NCBI RefSeq assembly: GCF_026151205.1
Contig: NC_087083.1
Coordinates: 10,910,944-10,974,943 of the forward strand
DNA: 64,000 nucleotides
Source of the DNA: Bolinopsis microptera
Lineage: Eukaryota > Ctenophora > Tentaculata > Lobata > Bolinopsidae
Direction: 5' to 3'
The notes beneath the pieces were generated by a model. The model saw only the letters and a program-made list of their open reading frames with translations, was not told where the DNA came from and made no database searches. This document shows positions 34,412 through 46,699 of this stretch, piece after piece. Positions within the stretch are counted from its first letter, which is position 1; the number at the start of each line of letters is the position of its first letter. The translations under genes and the position numbers were made by a program.

Positions 34412-36396
34412 TAATTTTTCATTATTTTATATTTGAATCAGACAGTTCATATCCTTCTTTAGCCCGTTTGACTAGCATAAATTAAGTTTGGTACCAAGAC
34501 TGCCAAACAATTTCAATTTCTGAACTAGTATGTAACTAAGTAATTTTAATCTCATAAATATTTAAATCTAAGAATTGGATCACGAGTTCTGATTAAACAA
34601 ATCCTAGTTGTCAATATATATGAACGAGGTAGAGATTAAAACAGGGGAAGTAAAAGTACCTACGTGCGCAGAAAGATGGTTTTATGATTTGTTGAACTGC
34701 TCTCCAACTGAGGTCACCAGATAATTAAACGAAGCTCTATTTAAAGTTCAACTGAAGATAAATGGATAAACAGCGGAAATATGTATATGAATACATCATG
34801 ATTAAAGCGAGGTTGAAAGGTGGACTACCATTTGTAATATGACGCAGGAGAGCCATATTTAAGTTCTATAAACGTATGCGAAATAAACTAAATCCCAGGA
34901 AGGTTATCCTCGTGAGACAAGCTAATTATAACGCCTACTCGCTATTTAAAGGAGAGGGTGCGGATCATTCCCACGAGAGAGAGAGAGCTGCTTAATTCAA
35001 AAGTGGTTTATATGAAGCTTTGAAGGGGTAGTGATTGCTGTGACGCACGTAGAACCCTTTATAGAATCAGTTATATAGGCATGCCTAAGTCGTTTAATCT
35101 CGTATATGCTCTCCAGTTGTGTTCGATTTCGTGACCTTTTTTAGTAAAAATTTGCTCCTTTGTTTCTTTTTGTAATTTGTTCTATTTCAAGTAACTTCGA
35201 TATGATACAAATATACTAAATGTGTAATACAATTGCATGGGCACAGGTTACCAAAAAGTGATGATCAGTTTTTCACATTTAACAAGTTACCATAGTGACT
35301 GAATTATTAAATCTTTGCTTTTTGATCAGTGCATGAAATGTGAATTCAGTTTTTGTAAAGTGTTCAAGATTACCATGATACTATGATATTATACCAAAGT
35401 AGAGGCAGCCTGTATAATATACAACATAGAACAAAGGTTCTTAAAGTAATAAAAGGGTGATAATCTAAAAATATAAAACATGTCGAGGTTTAATCGGGGA
35501 AAGAACTTCTCAAATTATGAAAGCTTTTTTTTCCATATCTGTTTGGTTTCATAGTTCACATGCACATCATTTTCACCAGTTAAAACTATAAGAGTCCCTG
35601 AACACTGCCTCTTTTATCCTGATCTAGTACCACTTTTACCTGTATATTATAAAGCTTTATCCGTTATCATGATATTTGGCCTGAGCAAGGATTTTAAATG
35701 TCGGGCCGCAGAGTCCAGACGTATAAATTGAATCTTTCAATAAATAAAAAAAGTTTTTGAATCAGGAAACAAAGTGTCCAGGGTTGTATGATAAAATTAT
35801 AGTAATACAAAACATCCGTATTATGTAAGCAGTATTTATGATCCGTCTACTTGTAAATCGATAAACGGTTTTTTGCAAATTTGTGCAAGCAGCTCAAATC
35901 TTGTAAAGTTAAAGACTTAGAGATTATCGTCCACGATGATGAAAGCGTAGACCTGAGATTGGCGTGAAATTGGTCTTGAGTTGAGTCCTAGAAAAGGGCT
36001 AACAATAACATAAGGGGTCAGTGAATAAATTTGTGTTTCAAAAATAAGATGATCAATAATATGTATACCTCAACGAGGAGCTGACATAAACTTTCCCAAG
36101 GGTCCAAAATCGTTTAATCTATACTTGACCTAGTATATCAAAATTCAACCATAATTCTGTTTAGTGCTCCAATAGTTTATATGAATGATCCTCCATACTC
36201 ATATAGTAGTAAATTACTCGAAGCTGCGTAGAAGCAGTTAACAGGTATATTTATATAGATGGTTCATATTATGGAATCCGTAAACGATCAGATCGAATGG
36301 GCGCAGCGATAAATGATGCGTTTTGTGACTGGAGGCCGCCCCCACACAAGCAATTAAACAGTCAAGCTTAAACGATCAAGTTGCGTAAAACCTCCT

Positions 36397-36583
36397 TATA
36401 TAGAGCATATGCAGCAATTGCAGAGGCAAGGGAACAAATAATGACCCACCTCCATAAAAGGCAACAAAAACAATGGTGAATCTGTATCAGGTTCCTTAAA
36501 TAAACGCCGGTCCACTAATACAAGGTGCCATTTCGAGTTTCCATTCTCAGCTTTGTTTTGACTTTTCAGTGGAAACTATATCG
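36397..36583 (+). promoter_or_regulatory. Promoter and leader exon, copy C
   Basis: TATATAG at 36,397-36,403 and leader donor ATATCG|GTGAGT at 36,583 (ACTATATCG here against ACTATTTCG elsewhere). Confidence 0.6.
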
Positions 36584-37266
36584 GTGAGTTACTAAACATT
36601 TCATTTCATTTTCATAATATTTTCATAGGGAGTTGCCATCTGACAACTGCACCATCATAATTATAGGTTAACCTCATACGTCAGGCATTTATAGCTCTGC
36701 ACTGCTGAGTGCTGCTGCTATGCCTTCTATAATCATAGCTATTTGATCAGAAATTTGGAACTTATAGAAGTGTAAGAGAATATGTCATTTTGTTCCTCAA
36801 TATACACATTAAATATCAGTCTGAGTATTAGACAAAAGAGGACGTCTTTATGACGATTTGAGAAAACTTCAATCTCAATAGATTAGCATAGGTTCGTTCC
36901 TTTTGAAGTTTTAAGTCCTTTGCAGATAGGTGAACCCGACCATGAGTATCTTCGAAATAAAAAAAAAACACTAATTTCAATATTGTTCCAATTGTTACAC
37001 TTAGACCAAAACACTTGGATCAAATAACAAATTAATATGTCTTAAGCGAGTCTACTGAATCGTACGGTAACTAGAAATGTACTCACAACTCATCTAGATA
37101 TAGGTTCATGGGTTAAAGGAATTTGTCTGTTAGTGGTAAATTTACTTAGAACACACGTTTTGGTAAACTGTGCTCTGTCTGGCACTATGAGACTCAAGTA
37201 CCACCTACAGCTATGAACTAGCAGTTGTTCTGTATACATTCTGTTTAAAAGCTGTAAATTACTGTC

Positions 37267-39155
37267 ATGTCATCAGTGATGGAGTTTTATAACACAACCT
37301 CGGATCATTTTTTAACTGGGCTGTAAGTATTATCGATTAATTTAAACGTTTCAAAAATGTAAAAAGATTCTCGGTAAATTATAGAGCTATAGAGGATAAT
37401 TATAAAGAAGCATGAGTTTCAGTTAATTCTATTACACTAACAAAATATGATAAATGTGCTATTCATCAAAAAGAGTTTTCTAATCAACATTATTTTTCAG
37501 GATCCTGTCCCTTCTTGCACTTTACATTTTACACAAAGTAATGTACTGTGGTTATTACAATTCCTGTTACCTTGGAAACCAGGCCCCTCTTCCACACCTT
37601 GAACACCGACAAATAGCTCAGGTGTTTAACTACTCCGCTTACGATACAAACAGCTACTGCAAAAAAGAGGTTTTTAGATTTACCATATTATTTCTATTGT
37701 GGAAATATTCAAATTAGATTCACCATACATGAAAAATACTATGTGGTTCTTTATATCGTTAATCTGTTAATGACATAGTTCATATTTTTTCAGATGACGT
37801 CCGAGGCAAACTACATAAGCAGCTGTCAGGCGATGTATTCAGCACCAAGCAGTAACACTGATCCAAATGAACAGTACGATTACATCAATTCTGTGAACCC
37901 TGATATCAAGAGGAGTCCAACTCGGAGCAACGATATGATCCGATCACCAATAAGAAAGAAGCCATACATTGAGATTCAAAAGAAAGACTTCATTGCTCCT
38001 CAAGGATGTGTTCTAAGCCCCGATGCAATGACTAATAATAGTCAATACGAGAAGAAAGAGAGTCCCTCCAGTAGTCCAACACTTCAAAAAACACCTCTTA
38101 CTCTGGCTGACTGTAAGATATGCATATTTCATTAATTTCTTAACTAATTAGACAAATTAAACTTTTGACTTTTGTCCAACCGAATAAAGCAAATACTTGG
38201 TATATTCCCAGAAAACTTTACTGGTAGGCCTAACTTCGGAAGTAAAAGAAATAAAAAGTTCTGGTTTTCAACAGAATGTTCGTCTCGTAAAACTAAAGTT
38301 AGCTCCCCAGGTGCACAATTTGGGACAGCGTAGATTTTGAATTATTCTGAAAAGTATGATTTTGGGCCAAATAAAAGATCGCAGCTTTTTAACTTTGCAA
38401 ATTAATGTGGTTGCCATGACCCCATGGCTGAATTCAGATTGTAATTCACGCGTGCGATCAGTGAACTTTACGTAACGCGCGCTGACACGCGTGCTATCGA
38501 AAAATTACCACCTCTAGTAACACTGCCAGCCGGTAACTTTTGCTGGGTTATCTAACATGATCTCCAATTTAGTAATTCACTTTTACTTTCAGTGCTATTG
38601 TCGGGTGAGATTCCTTTCTCCCCAATAGAAAGACCAAATACTGAAGCTGCCAGGATTTTTTACAGTGCACCCAATACTCCACCTATACTTCCAGTTGGTA
38701 AGGTTAACAAGAAATGCGGCCGCTTTTCTTTTGTGGATGGCCGCTCAATTTCCCGATCCGTGATGGCGTATTTATCATATTCCATACAACCTGGGGACGG
38801 CCCAGTCTTTACTGTTTATATAAACATGCAAATATGGCGAAGTGACATGCCGACTGCCGAGCGCCGCCCAGTTAATATAATTCTATATTGAATTTGAAAA
38901 TCGTGTATACTTCTATGTAACCATATGTTTATTGTTTATGCAACCTGACACGGATCTGTGCAAAATAGTAATACTAACTCAAAATAATAATAATATGCTA
39001 TCAATTAGTGCCTAGTGGGATACGTACATGATGAAATGAATAATGTACTTGGTTGGTTCAGCGCCGCGCGCCAACAATTATATAATTCAGATTATCACGC
39101 AAAATAACTTTGCGCAGGTAGTCACGTGGGCGATAACAGTGCTCGCAGGCACGTA

Positions 39156-39186
<31 letters not shown>

Positions 39187-39912
39187 TCGGTCGCAAAGCT
39201 ACCATATACAAAAAAAACCTCGATCGCTAACCCTTGTCCTTGACTCTTTTGTGCCTTCGGCACGAGTCATGGATCGGGAAAAAATGTGTGGCAAATTCTT
39301 CATTTATAAACACATGTAAATCTTAAAGACAATACATTGATACACCTGTGCAAAATGTGAAAATATATAACAAGATTCGTTCCATCAGCGTTATATAAGT
39401 ATATCCATACATTGCTGAAAGTTTGTAGATTTTAATCCTCCACAATCCCTCAGATCCACAAAGTTGGAGTGTAGCAGAAGTGATGTTGTGGCTAAGATGG
39501 TGCTCCAGGAAATACGAGATTCAGAACATTGATCCGCATATGTTCGGGTTTAATGGAAAAGCAGTGTGTCTACTGACCAAGTCTATGTTTAGATACCGAG
39601 TACCAGCTGGAAAAGGAGCCCTTATTCTCTACATGGTTAGCAATTCTTTTATTACTTTTTAAAATTTATTGAAATTTGTGGGGGTGGGGACGGGGGGAGG
39701 GAGGGCGACCAAGGAACAAGGACAACGAGTGAGTGAATTTTACCCTCAAAAATGCTTTTAATTAGATAATATATATTAAACCATATTTTCCACAGGAGAT
39801 CAAGAACAGGAAGAAACACGCTCAAGTACAAAAAGAGGCGAACGAACTGAGGCATCGCAGAAGAGAGGAGGAACTTAGAAGAGAAAAGGGACGACAGAAC
39901 TCGGTCGAATGA
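37267..39912 (+). CDS. Membrane-anchored Pointed-domain protein, copy C (exon-2 acceptor altered)
   Basis: Coding exons: 37267-37322, 37501-37669, 37794-38112, 38593-38697, 39454-39635 and 39796-39912; up to 315 residues, two fewer in exon 4 than copy B (MTSEANYISS.., SPSSSPTLQ). All frames are open. The acceptor before exon 2, AAATTACAG in the other copies, is AAATTACTG here, so the normal site is lost. The next AG, TCATCAG at 37,271-37,276, would still include the second Met (37,279) and give the same protein without its first four residues. The intron between the linker and Pointed exons carries a 576-bp insertion. Function as for copy B. Confidence 0.75.
38708..39283. mobile_element. Unclassified ~576-bp insertion in copy C intron
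   Basis: Absent at the same point in A, B and D (GGTTAA then ATGTGT). It contains an inverted pair, TTTCCCGATCCGTGA near 38,749 and TCATGGATCGGGAAA near 39,268, an ACGC microsatellite at about 39,150-39,186, and a hairpin GTGCC-ttc-GGCAC at about 39,251-39,263 close to the right end. Composition is less AT-rich than the surroundings. No clear target duplication or coding sequence; class unknown. The 99-codon frame starting at 38,592 is exon 5 reading into this insert. Confidence 0.65.
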
Positions 39913-40506
39913 CTGAATTAAACTTAGTGTGACGGCATGCTGATTGCTGATATCATGGCAATTTAATAAGACATTTGAGAGAATCATATGAAGCTCAAGT
40001 GATTGATACTGGTAGTCTTATAAAAGTATAGACAGTTTGAGTTTATATACAGAGTGGAACTAGTATTGTACTGTCATATTTGCTTGGGTTGACATCATTT
40101 AATATCCTAACTCTTGACGGTTCAGTAAATTCTGAATACGACGTAAATAGTTATTTATCAAAGGTTTTACTGAAAAAGTAAGGATTTGCCGGGGTGATTA
40201 GCTGTTAATTTAAGTTCTAAAATATTTTAAAGTGTGTTGAATCACATTAATGAGAAATTATTGAATTATATGAGTATATATTGTGCCATGCTGAGACGCT
40301 GCATATGCTGACTTATTATACTGGTAGAAACAATTCAACATTATTTTGATAACTTCACGTTTTGTAATTTCACTTAGTTTTGATATGATGCTAAAAGGTC
40401 CAACTGCAAAAAAAGAATTAAAGTGACCCTGTAAGATGGTCATCCAAGAAAAAATTCAGTCAAAACAGTGAAATTTGGGTCGCGGAAAACTTAAATTCGA
40501 ATATGT

Positions 40507-40526
40507 CCTACCGGTTAACCGGTAGG
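40507..40526. repeat. Perfect 20-bp palindrome, unit C
   Basis: CCTACCGGTTAACCGGTAGG, identical to the site in unit B. Confidence 0.8.
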
Positions 40527-40541
40527 GCATATTCAAAATTT

Positions 40542-40889
40542 TCATTGCATCAAAGTTTTCTCAGGATATACTGCTTTCAGTACCTTGATGGTAACTTGAG
40601 TCACTCTCACCGACATCACTGATTGGTCACTAGTCAAAATTTCATTCAAAACCTCCAAATTTTGGTGAAGGGGACGGCAGAAAAGCTCTTCTTCAAAAAT
40701 CTTCCAAAATCTCTTTTTATATTCTGATGATTTTCCGTTAATTAAAGCTTTCTTTGGGAATAACACTAAGAGTAGCTCAATTGTGTCTTTTGCCATCCTC
40801 AGTGACCTTGTAAGATGGTCATTCAAGAAAAATTCAGTCAAAACAGTGAAATGTGCAGGTTGCAGAAAGCTGAAATTCGAACTGGTCAT
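40542..40889 (-). CDS. Hypothetical protein on the opposite strand, unit C
   Basis: 115 codons, the counterpart of 34,061-34,411: opens MTSSNFSFLQPAHFTVLTEF, middle SSEYKKRFWKIFEEELFCRP, ends KAVYPEKTLMQ. It differs from unit B by a few substitutions and one codon. It lies between copies C and D of the Pointed gene on the other strand. Unit D has no counterpart because homology ends at its last exon. Same uncertainty as in unit B. Confidence 0.4.
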   Translation of the reverse strand: MTSSNFSFLQPAHFTVLTEFFLNDHLTRSLRMAKDTIELLLVLFPKKALINGKSSEYKKRFWKIFEEELFCRPLHQNLEVLNEILTSDQSVMSVRVTQVTIKVLKAVYPEKTLMQ

Positions 40890-42853
40890 TAATTTTTCTT
40901 TATTTTATATTTGAATCGGACAGTTCATATCCTTCTTTAGCCCGTTTGACTAGCATAAATTAAGTTTGGCACCAAGACTTCCAAACAATTTCAATTTCTG
41001 AACTAGTATGTAACTAAGTAATTTTAATCTCATAAATATTTAAATCTAAGAATTGGATCACGAGTTCTGATTCAACAAATCCTAGTTGTCAATATATCTG
41101 AACGAGGTAGAGATTAAAACAGGGGAAGTAAAAGTACCTACGTCAATAGTGGGCAGAAAGATGGTTTTATGATTTGTTGAACTGCTCTCCATCTGAGGTC
41201 ACCAGATAATTAAACGAAGCTCTATTTAAAGTTCAACTGAAGATAAGTGGATAAACAGCTGAAATATATATTTTAATACATCCTGATTAAAGCGAGGTTG
41301 AAAGGTAGAATACGATTTTTAATATGACGCATGAGAGCCATATTTAAGTTCTATAAACGTATGCGACATAAACTAAATCCCAGAAAGGTTATCCTCGTGA
41401 GACAAGCTAATTATAACGCCTACTCGCTATTTAAAGGAGAGGGTGCGGATCATTCCCACGAGAGGGAGAGCGTGAGCTGCTAAATTCAAAAGTGGTTTAT
41501 ATGAAGCTTTGAAGGGGTAATGATTGCTGTGACGCACGTAGAACCCTTTATAGAATCAGTTATATAGGCATGCCTAAGTCGTTTAATCTCGTATATGCTC
41601 TCCAGTTGTGTTCGATTTCGTGACCTTTTTTAGTAAAAATTTGCTCCTTCGTTTCTTTTTGTAATTTGTTCTATTTCAAGTAACTTTGGTATGATATAGA
41701 TATACTAAATGTGTAATACAATGGCATGGGCACAGGTTACCAAAAAGTGATAATCAGTTTTTCACATTTAACAAGTTACCATAGTGATTGAATTATGAAA
41801 TCTTTGCCTTTTGATCAGTGCATGAAATGTGGATTCAGTTTTTGTAAAGTGTTCAAGATTACCATGATACTATGATATTATACCAAAGTAGAGGCAGTCT
41901 GTCTATTAAACAACACAGAACAAAGGTTCTTTAAGTAATAAAAGGGTGATAATCTAAAAATATAAAACATGTCGAGGTTTAATCGGGGAAAGAACTTCTC
42001 AAATTATGAAAGCTTATTATTTTTTCATATTTGTTTGGTTTCGTAGTTCACTTCATTTTCACCAGTTAAAACTATTGCAGTCCATGCACACTGTCTATTT
42101 TATCCTGATCTGGTACCACTTTTACCTTTATACCTTTATAGTATAAAGCTTTATCCGTTATCATGATATTTGGCCTGAGTAAAGAGTTCAGTTGTTATTC
42201 TCTATGCCTAATTCAATCCTTCAATAAAACAAAACATTTATTGTATCAGGAAACAAAGTGTCCAAGGTTGTAAAAGAATAATACTAAATACATGAAAGCG
42301 GTACTATTTATGATCCATCGACTCATCTACTTGTTAATAGATAAGCGGTTTATGCAAATTTGTGCAAGCAGCTCAAATTTTATAATGTTAAAGACTTAGA
42401 GATTATCGTCCACGATGATGAATGCGTAGACCTGAGATTTGCGGGAAATTGGTCCTGAGCTGAGTCCTAGAAAAGGGCTAACAATAATATAAGGGGTCAG
42501 TGAATAAGGGGTGAAAAATTGGTGTTTTTAAAATAAGATTATCAATAATTATAATATGTATACCTCAACGAGGAGCTGACATAAATTTTCCCAAGGGTCC
42601 AAAATCGTTTAATCTATTCTTGACCTAGTATATCAAAATTCAACCATAATTCTGTTTAGTGTTCCCACAGTTTATATGAACGATCCTCCATACTCATATA
42701 ATATTAAAGAGGTATATTTATATAGATGGAATCCGTAAACGATCAGATCAAATAGGCGCAGCAATAAATGATGCGTTTTGTGACTGGAGGCCGCCCCCAC
42801 ACAAGCAATTAATCAGTCAAGCTTTTAAACGATCAAGTTGCGTAAAACCTCCT

Positions 42854-43040
42854 TATATAGAGCATATGCAGCAATTGCAGAGGCAAGGGAACAAATAATG
42901 ACCCACCTCCATAAAAGGCAACAAAAACAATGGTGAATCTGTATCAGATTCCTTAAATAAACGCCGGTCCACTAATACAAGGTGCCATTTCGAGTTTCCA
43001 TTCTCAGCTTTGTTTTGACTTTTCAGTGGAAACTATTTCG
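42854..43040 (+). promoter_or_regulatory. Promoter and leader exon, copy D
   Basis: TATATAG at 42,854-42,860 and leader donor TTTCG|GTGAGT at 43,040. Upstream DNA of D is the most diverged of the four. Confidence 0.6.
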
Positions 43041-43539
43041 GTGAGTTACTCAACATTTCATTTCATTTTCATATATATCCAGCCTGTCTCAAGGGGATTT
43101 ACCATCTGACAACTGCACCATCATAATTATTATAGGTTAACCTCATACGTCATGCATTTAGCTCTGCACTGCTGAGTGCTGCTGCTATGCCTTCCATAAT
43201 CATAGCTATTTGATCGGAAATTTGGAATTTATATAAAAGCGCAATGGGAATATGTCATTTTGTTCCTCAATATACACATTAAATATCATTCCGAGTGTGG
43301 AATAAAAAACAGACGTCGTTATGGTGATTTTGAGAACACTTCAATCAATAGATTAGCCTAAGTTCGTTCCTTTTAAGTCATCTGCAGATAATTGGACTGG
43401 GCCAGGATCTTCGGAATTGAAAAATAAATAAATTCAATATTGAGCCAATTGTTACACTTGGACCAAAACACTTGGATAAAATAACAAAGTATTCTGTCTG
43501 TTATTGGAGTTTACTGAATCATATGGTTACTGCACTCGT

Positions 43540-43655
43540 TTGTAGTGCGATGCGTTACTGTGCCGCGCCGCGCACTCAATAAGGCTTCTGGCTAGATCGG
43601 CGAGATGCGCTACTGTGCCGCGCCGAGCTGCCATGAATTGACATCGTTAATTAAA
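43540..43655. mobile_element. 116-bp insertion with 8-bp target duplication in copy D intron 1
   Basis: GCACTCGT at 43,532-43,539 is repeated at 43,656-43,663; unit B shows a single GCACTCGTCAAC at this site. The insert is GC-rich and holds an internal direct repeat, GATGCGTTACTGTGCCGCGC and GATGCGCTACTGTGCCGCGC. An 8-bp duplication would fit a hAT-type MITE, but I see no clear terminal inverted repeats. Confidence 0.65.
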
Positions 43656-43852
43656 GCACTCGTCAACTCATCTAGATATAAGTTCATGGGGTAAAGGGAC
43701 GTGTCCGTTGGTGGTAAATTTACTTAGAACACACGTTTTGGTAACCCTTGCTCTGTCTGTCACTATGAGAGTATGAGACTCAAATGCCACCTACAGCAAT
43801 TAACTAGCAGTTGTTCTTTAAATATTCTGTTTAAAAGCTGTAAATTACAGTC

Positions 43853-46623
43853 ATGTCATCAGTGATGGAGTTTTATAACACAACCTCGGATCATTTTTTA
43901 ACTGGGCTGTAAGTATTATCGATTAATTTAAACGATTGAAAAATGTAAAAAGATTCTCGGTAAATAGAGTTATAGAGTATAAAGAAACAGTTTCATTTAG
44001 CTCTATTACACTAACAAAATATGATATATTATGTGCTATTAATCAAAAAGAGTGCTCTAATCAATATTATTTTTCAGGATCCTGTCCCTTCTTGCACTTT
44101 ACATTTTACACAAAGTAATGTACTGTGGTTATTACAATTCCTGTTACCTTGGAAACCAGGCCCCTCTTCCACACCTTGAACACCGACAAATAGCTCAGGT
44201 GTTTAACTACTCCGCTTACGAAACAAACAGCTACTGCAAAAAAGAGGTTTTTAGATATATTATATTTCTATTGTGGAAGTATTTAAATTGGATTCACCAT
44301 GCGTGTAAAATCTTATGAGGTTTTTAATATCGTTAATCCGTTAATGATATAGTTCATATTTTTTCAGATGACGTCCGAGGCAAACTACATGAGCAGCAGC
44401 TGTCAGGCGATGGATTCAGCACCAAGCAGTAGCACTGATCCAAATGAGCAGTACGATTACATCAATACTGTGAACCCTGATATCAAGAGGAGTCCAACTC
44501 GGAGCATCGATATGATCCGATCACCAATAAGAAAGAAGCCATACATTGAGATTCAAAAGAAAGACTTCATTGCTCCACAAGGATGTGTTCTAAGCCCCGA
44601 CGCAATGACTAAGAATAGTCAATACGAGAAAAAAGAGAGTCCCTCCAATATTCCAACACTTCAAAAAACACCTCTTACACTGGCTGATTGTAAGATATGC
44701 AATATTTTATTAATTTCTTAACTAATTAGACAAATTAAACTTTTGACTTTTGTCCAACCAAATAAAGCAAATACTTGGTATATTCTTATATTCCCAGAAA
44801 ACTTTAATGGTAGGGGCCTAACTTCGGAAGTAAAAGAATTAGATAGTTTTGGTTTTCAACAGAATGTTCGTCTCGTAAAACTAAAGTTAGCTCCCCAGGA
44901 GAACAATTTGGGACAACGTAGATTTTGAATTATCCTGAAAAGTATGATTTTGGGCCAAACAAAAGATCGCAGCTTTTTAACTTTGCAATTAATAAATGTG
45001 GTTGCCATGACTCCATGGCTGAATTCAGATTGTAATTCACGCGTGCGATCAGTGAAATTTACGTCACGCGCGCTGACACGCGTGCTATCGAAAAATTACC
45101 ACCTCTAGTAACACTGCCAGCCGGTAACTTTTGCTGGGTTATCTAACATGATCTCCAATTTAGTAATTCACTTTTACTTTCAGTGCTATTGTCGGGTGAG
45201 ATCCCTTTCTCCCCAATTGAAAGACCAAATACTGAAGCTGCCAGGATTTTCTACAGTGCACCTAATACACCACCTATACTTCCAGTTGGTAAGGTTAAAT
45301 ATGTGTAGCAACCTTCATATATATTATGAACACATGTCAATCGTAATGACAACATATTGATAAGCATGCAAAATGTGAAAATGTATAACAAGATTCGTTC
45401 CATCAGCATTATATAAAGATATAAGTATATCCATACATTGATGAACGAATTGTAGATTTTAATCCCTCACAATCCATCAGATCCACAAAGCTGGAGTGTA
45501 GCAGAAGTGATGTTTTGGCTAAGATGGTGCTCCAGGAAATACGAGATTCAGAACATTGATCCGCATATGTTTGGGTTTAATGGAAAAGCAGTGTGTCTAC
45601 TGACCAAGGCTATGTTTAGATACCGAGTGCCAACTGGAAAAGGAGCCCTTATTCTCTACATGGTTAGCAATTCTTTTATAAATTTTTTAAATTTATTGAG
45701 TATTGTGGGGGACGGGGGGGAGGGCGACCAAGGAACATGAAGGACAACGAGTTAGTGCATTTTAGCCTCAAAAATGCTTTTAATAAGATAATATATATTG
45801 AACCATATAGGGGGAAAGACGGCCAAGAAAGGTGTGCATTTATGTACTTACTCTCGACATCAACATCTCGATGAATAACTCCGGACACGTCGCCACCAAG
45901 CTTTACAACAAACTTGATGACTTCAACTTTCCTGTGGTCATGTACACCTTTCCTAACAGTAATATTTCCTCTTCTGTTGGTTATAATGTTTTTTACGGTC
46001 AGGTCCTTCGTTACTCTTCCATTATCTCTGACCTTGATTCTTTTCTGTGTTCTACCAACACCATTTATAGGACACTTCTTTCAAGATGTTATAATGACAG
46101 ACTCCTGAAGAGTAAATTCAGAAAGCTTCTGAAAGACCGACCTAGTATTCTGTACAAATACAGTATACTTGATGTCAGCGACATCCTTGACATCACATTT
46201 AACGTGAACAGGTGATCACTGACGAGTGATTGCTAGGGGGTCTTGGCACATTAAACCGGTACAGGTATTAAACCCCCGAAACCGGTGTGCCAAGTCATCT
46301 GCTGATGATGTTCACATAACATTATTTCCTCTCTCCTTTATTCCTTCCGTCTTTTCTTAAACTTACAGTTCAGTTACTTTATTTCACCAGGTCTACCTAA
46401 GGATCAATTATTCTTTGGTGGGGTTTCACTTCTGGTATTGGCTTCATTCCCGTTCCTTTTCCTTATTCTTTATACTTATTTTTTATATAGTTTAATGAGA
46501 TTATTGTTTTAACCTTAAAAAATTTCTCGATAAGATATATTCAATCATCTAATAAATCATATTTTTCTGTATGAGATTAAGAACAGGAAGAAACACGCTA
46601 AAGTACAGAAAGAGGCGAACTAG
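43853..46623 (+). CDS. Membrane-anchored Pointed-domain protein, copy D (3' end damaged)
   Basis: Coding exons: 43853-43908, 44078-44246, 44368-44689, 45184-45288, 45481-45662, then the last exon from about 46,576. Exons 2-6 are intact and encode the same membrane segment, phosphosite-rich linker (MTSEANYMSSSC.. start) and Pointed domain. The last exon is damaged in three ways. The intron before it holds a retroelement fragment. The acceptor, CCGCAG in A and B, is CTGTAT here, leaving only TATGAG|ATT. The frame meets TAG at 46,621-46,623 after ..QKEAN, removing about 22 residues of the charged tail; the ancestral stop would be at 46,687. The Pointed domain itself is complete, so a shortened product of about 294 residues is possible, but this may be a decaying copy. 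Confidence 0.75.
45809..46554 (+). mobile_element. Retroelement 3' fragment with reverse-transcriptase C-terminus
   Basis: Inserted in the last intron of copy D and bounded by AACCATAT (45,801-45,808) and AATCATAT (46,555-46,562), an imperfect 8-bp duplication. It encodes a plus-strand frame, 45,832-46,215 (127 codons), with TLDINIS, KLYNKLDDFNFPVV, SVGYNVFYGQVLRYSSIISD and SKFRKLLKDR. This order matches the end of the reverse-transcriptase polyprotein of certain invertebrate retroelements just past the catalytic domain. No YADD box remains, so it is 5'-truncated. The trailing part forms a hairpin, GGCACATTAAACCGGT against ACCGGTGTGCC (about 46,235-46,292). Confidence 0.65.
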
Positions 46624-46699
46624 TTGAGGCATCGCAGAAGAGAGGAGGAACTTAGAAGAGAAATGGGACGACAGAATTCAGCTGAATGACTTGATAAGG

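Noticed and set aside
38592-38891. 99-codon frame in copy C
   Set aside because: Exon 5 in the wrong frame running into the 576-bp insertion.
39652-39987. 111-codon minus frame opposite exon 7 of copy C
   Set aside because: Shadow of the plus-strand exon; not open in the other copies at similar length.
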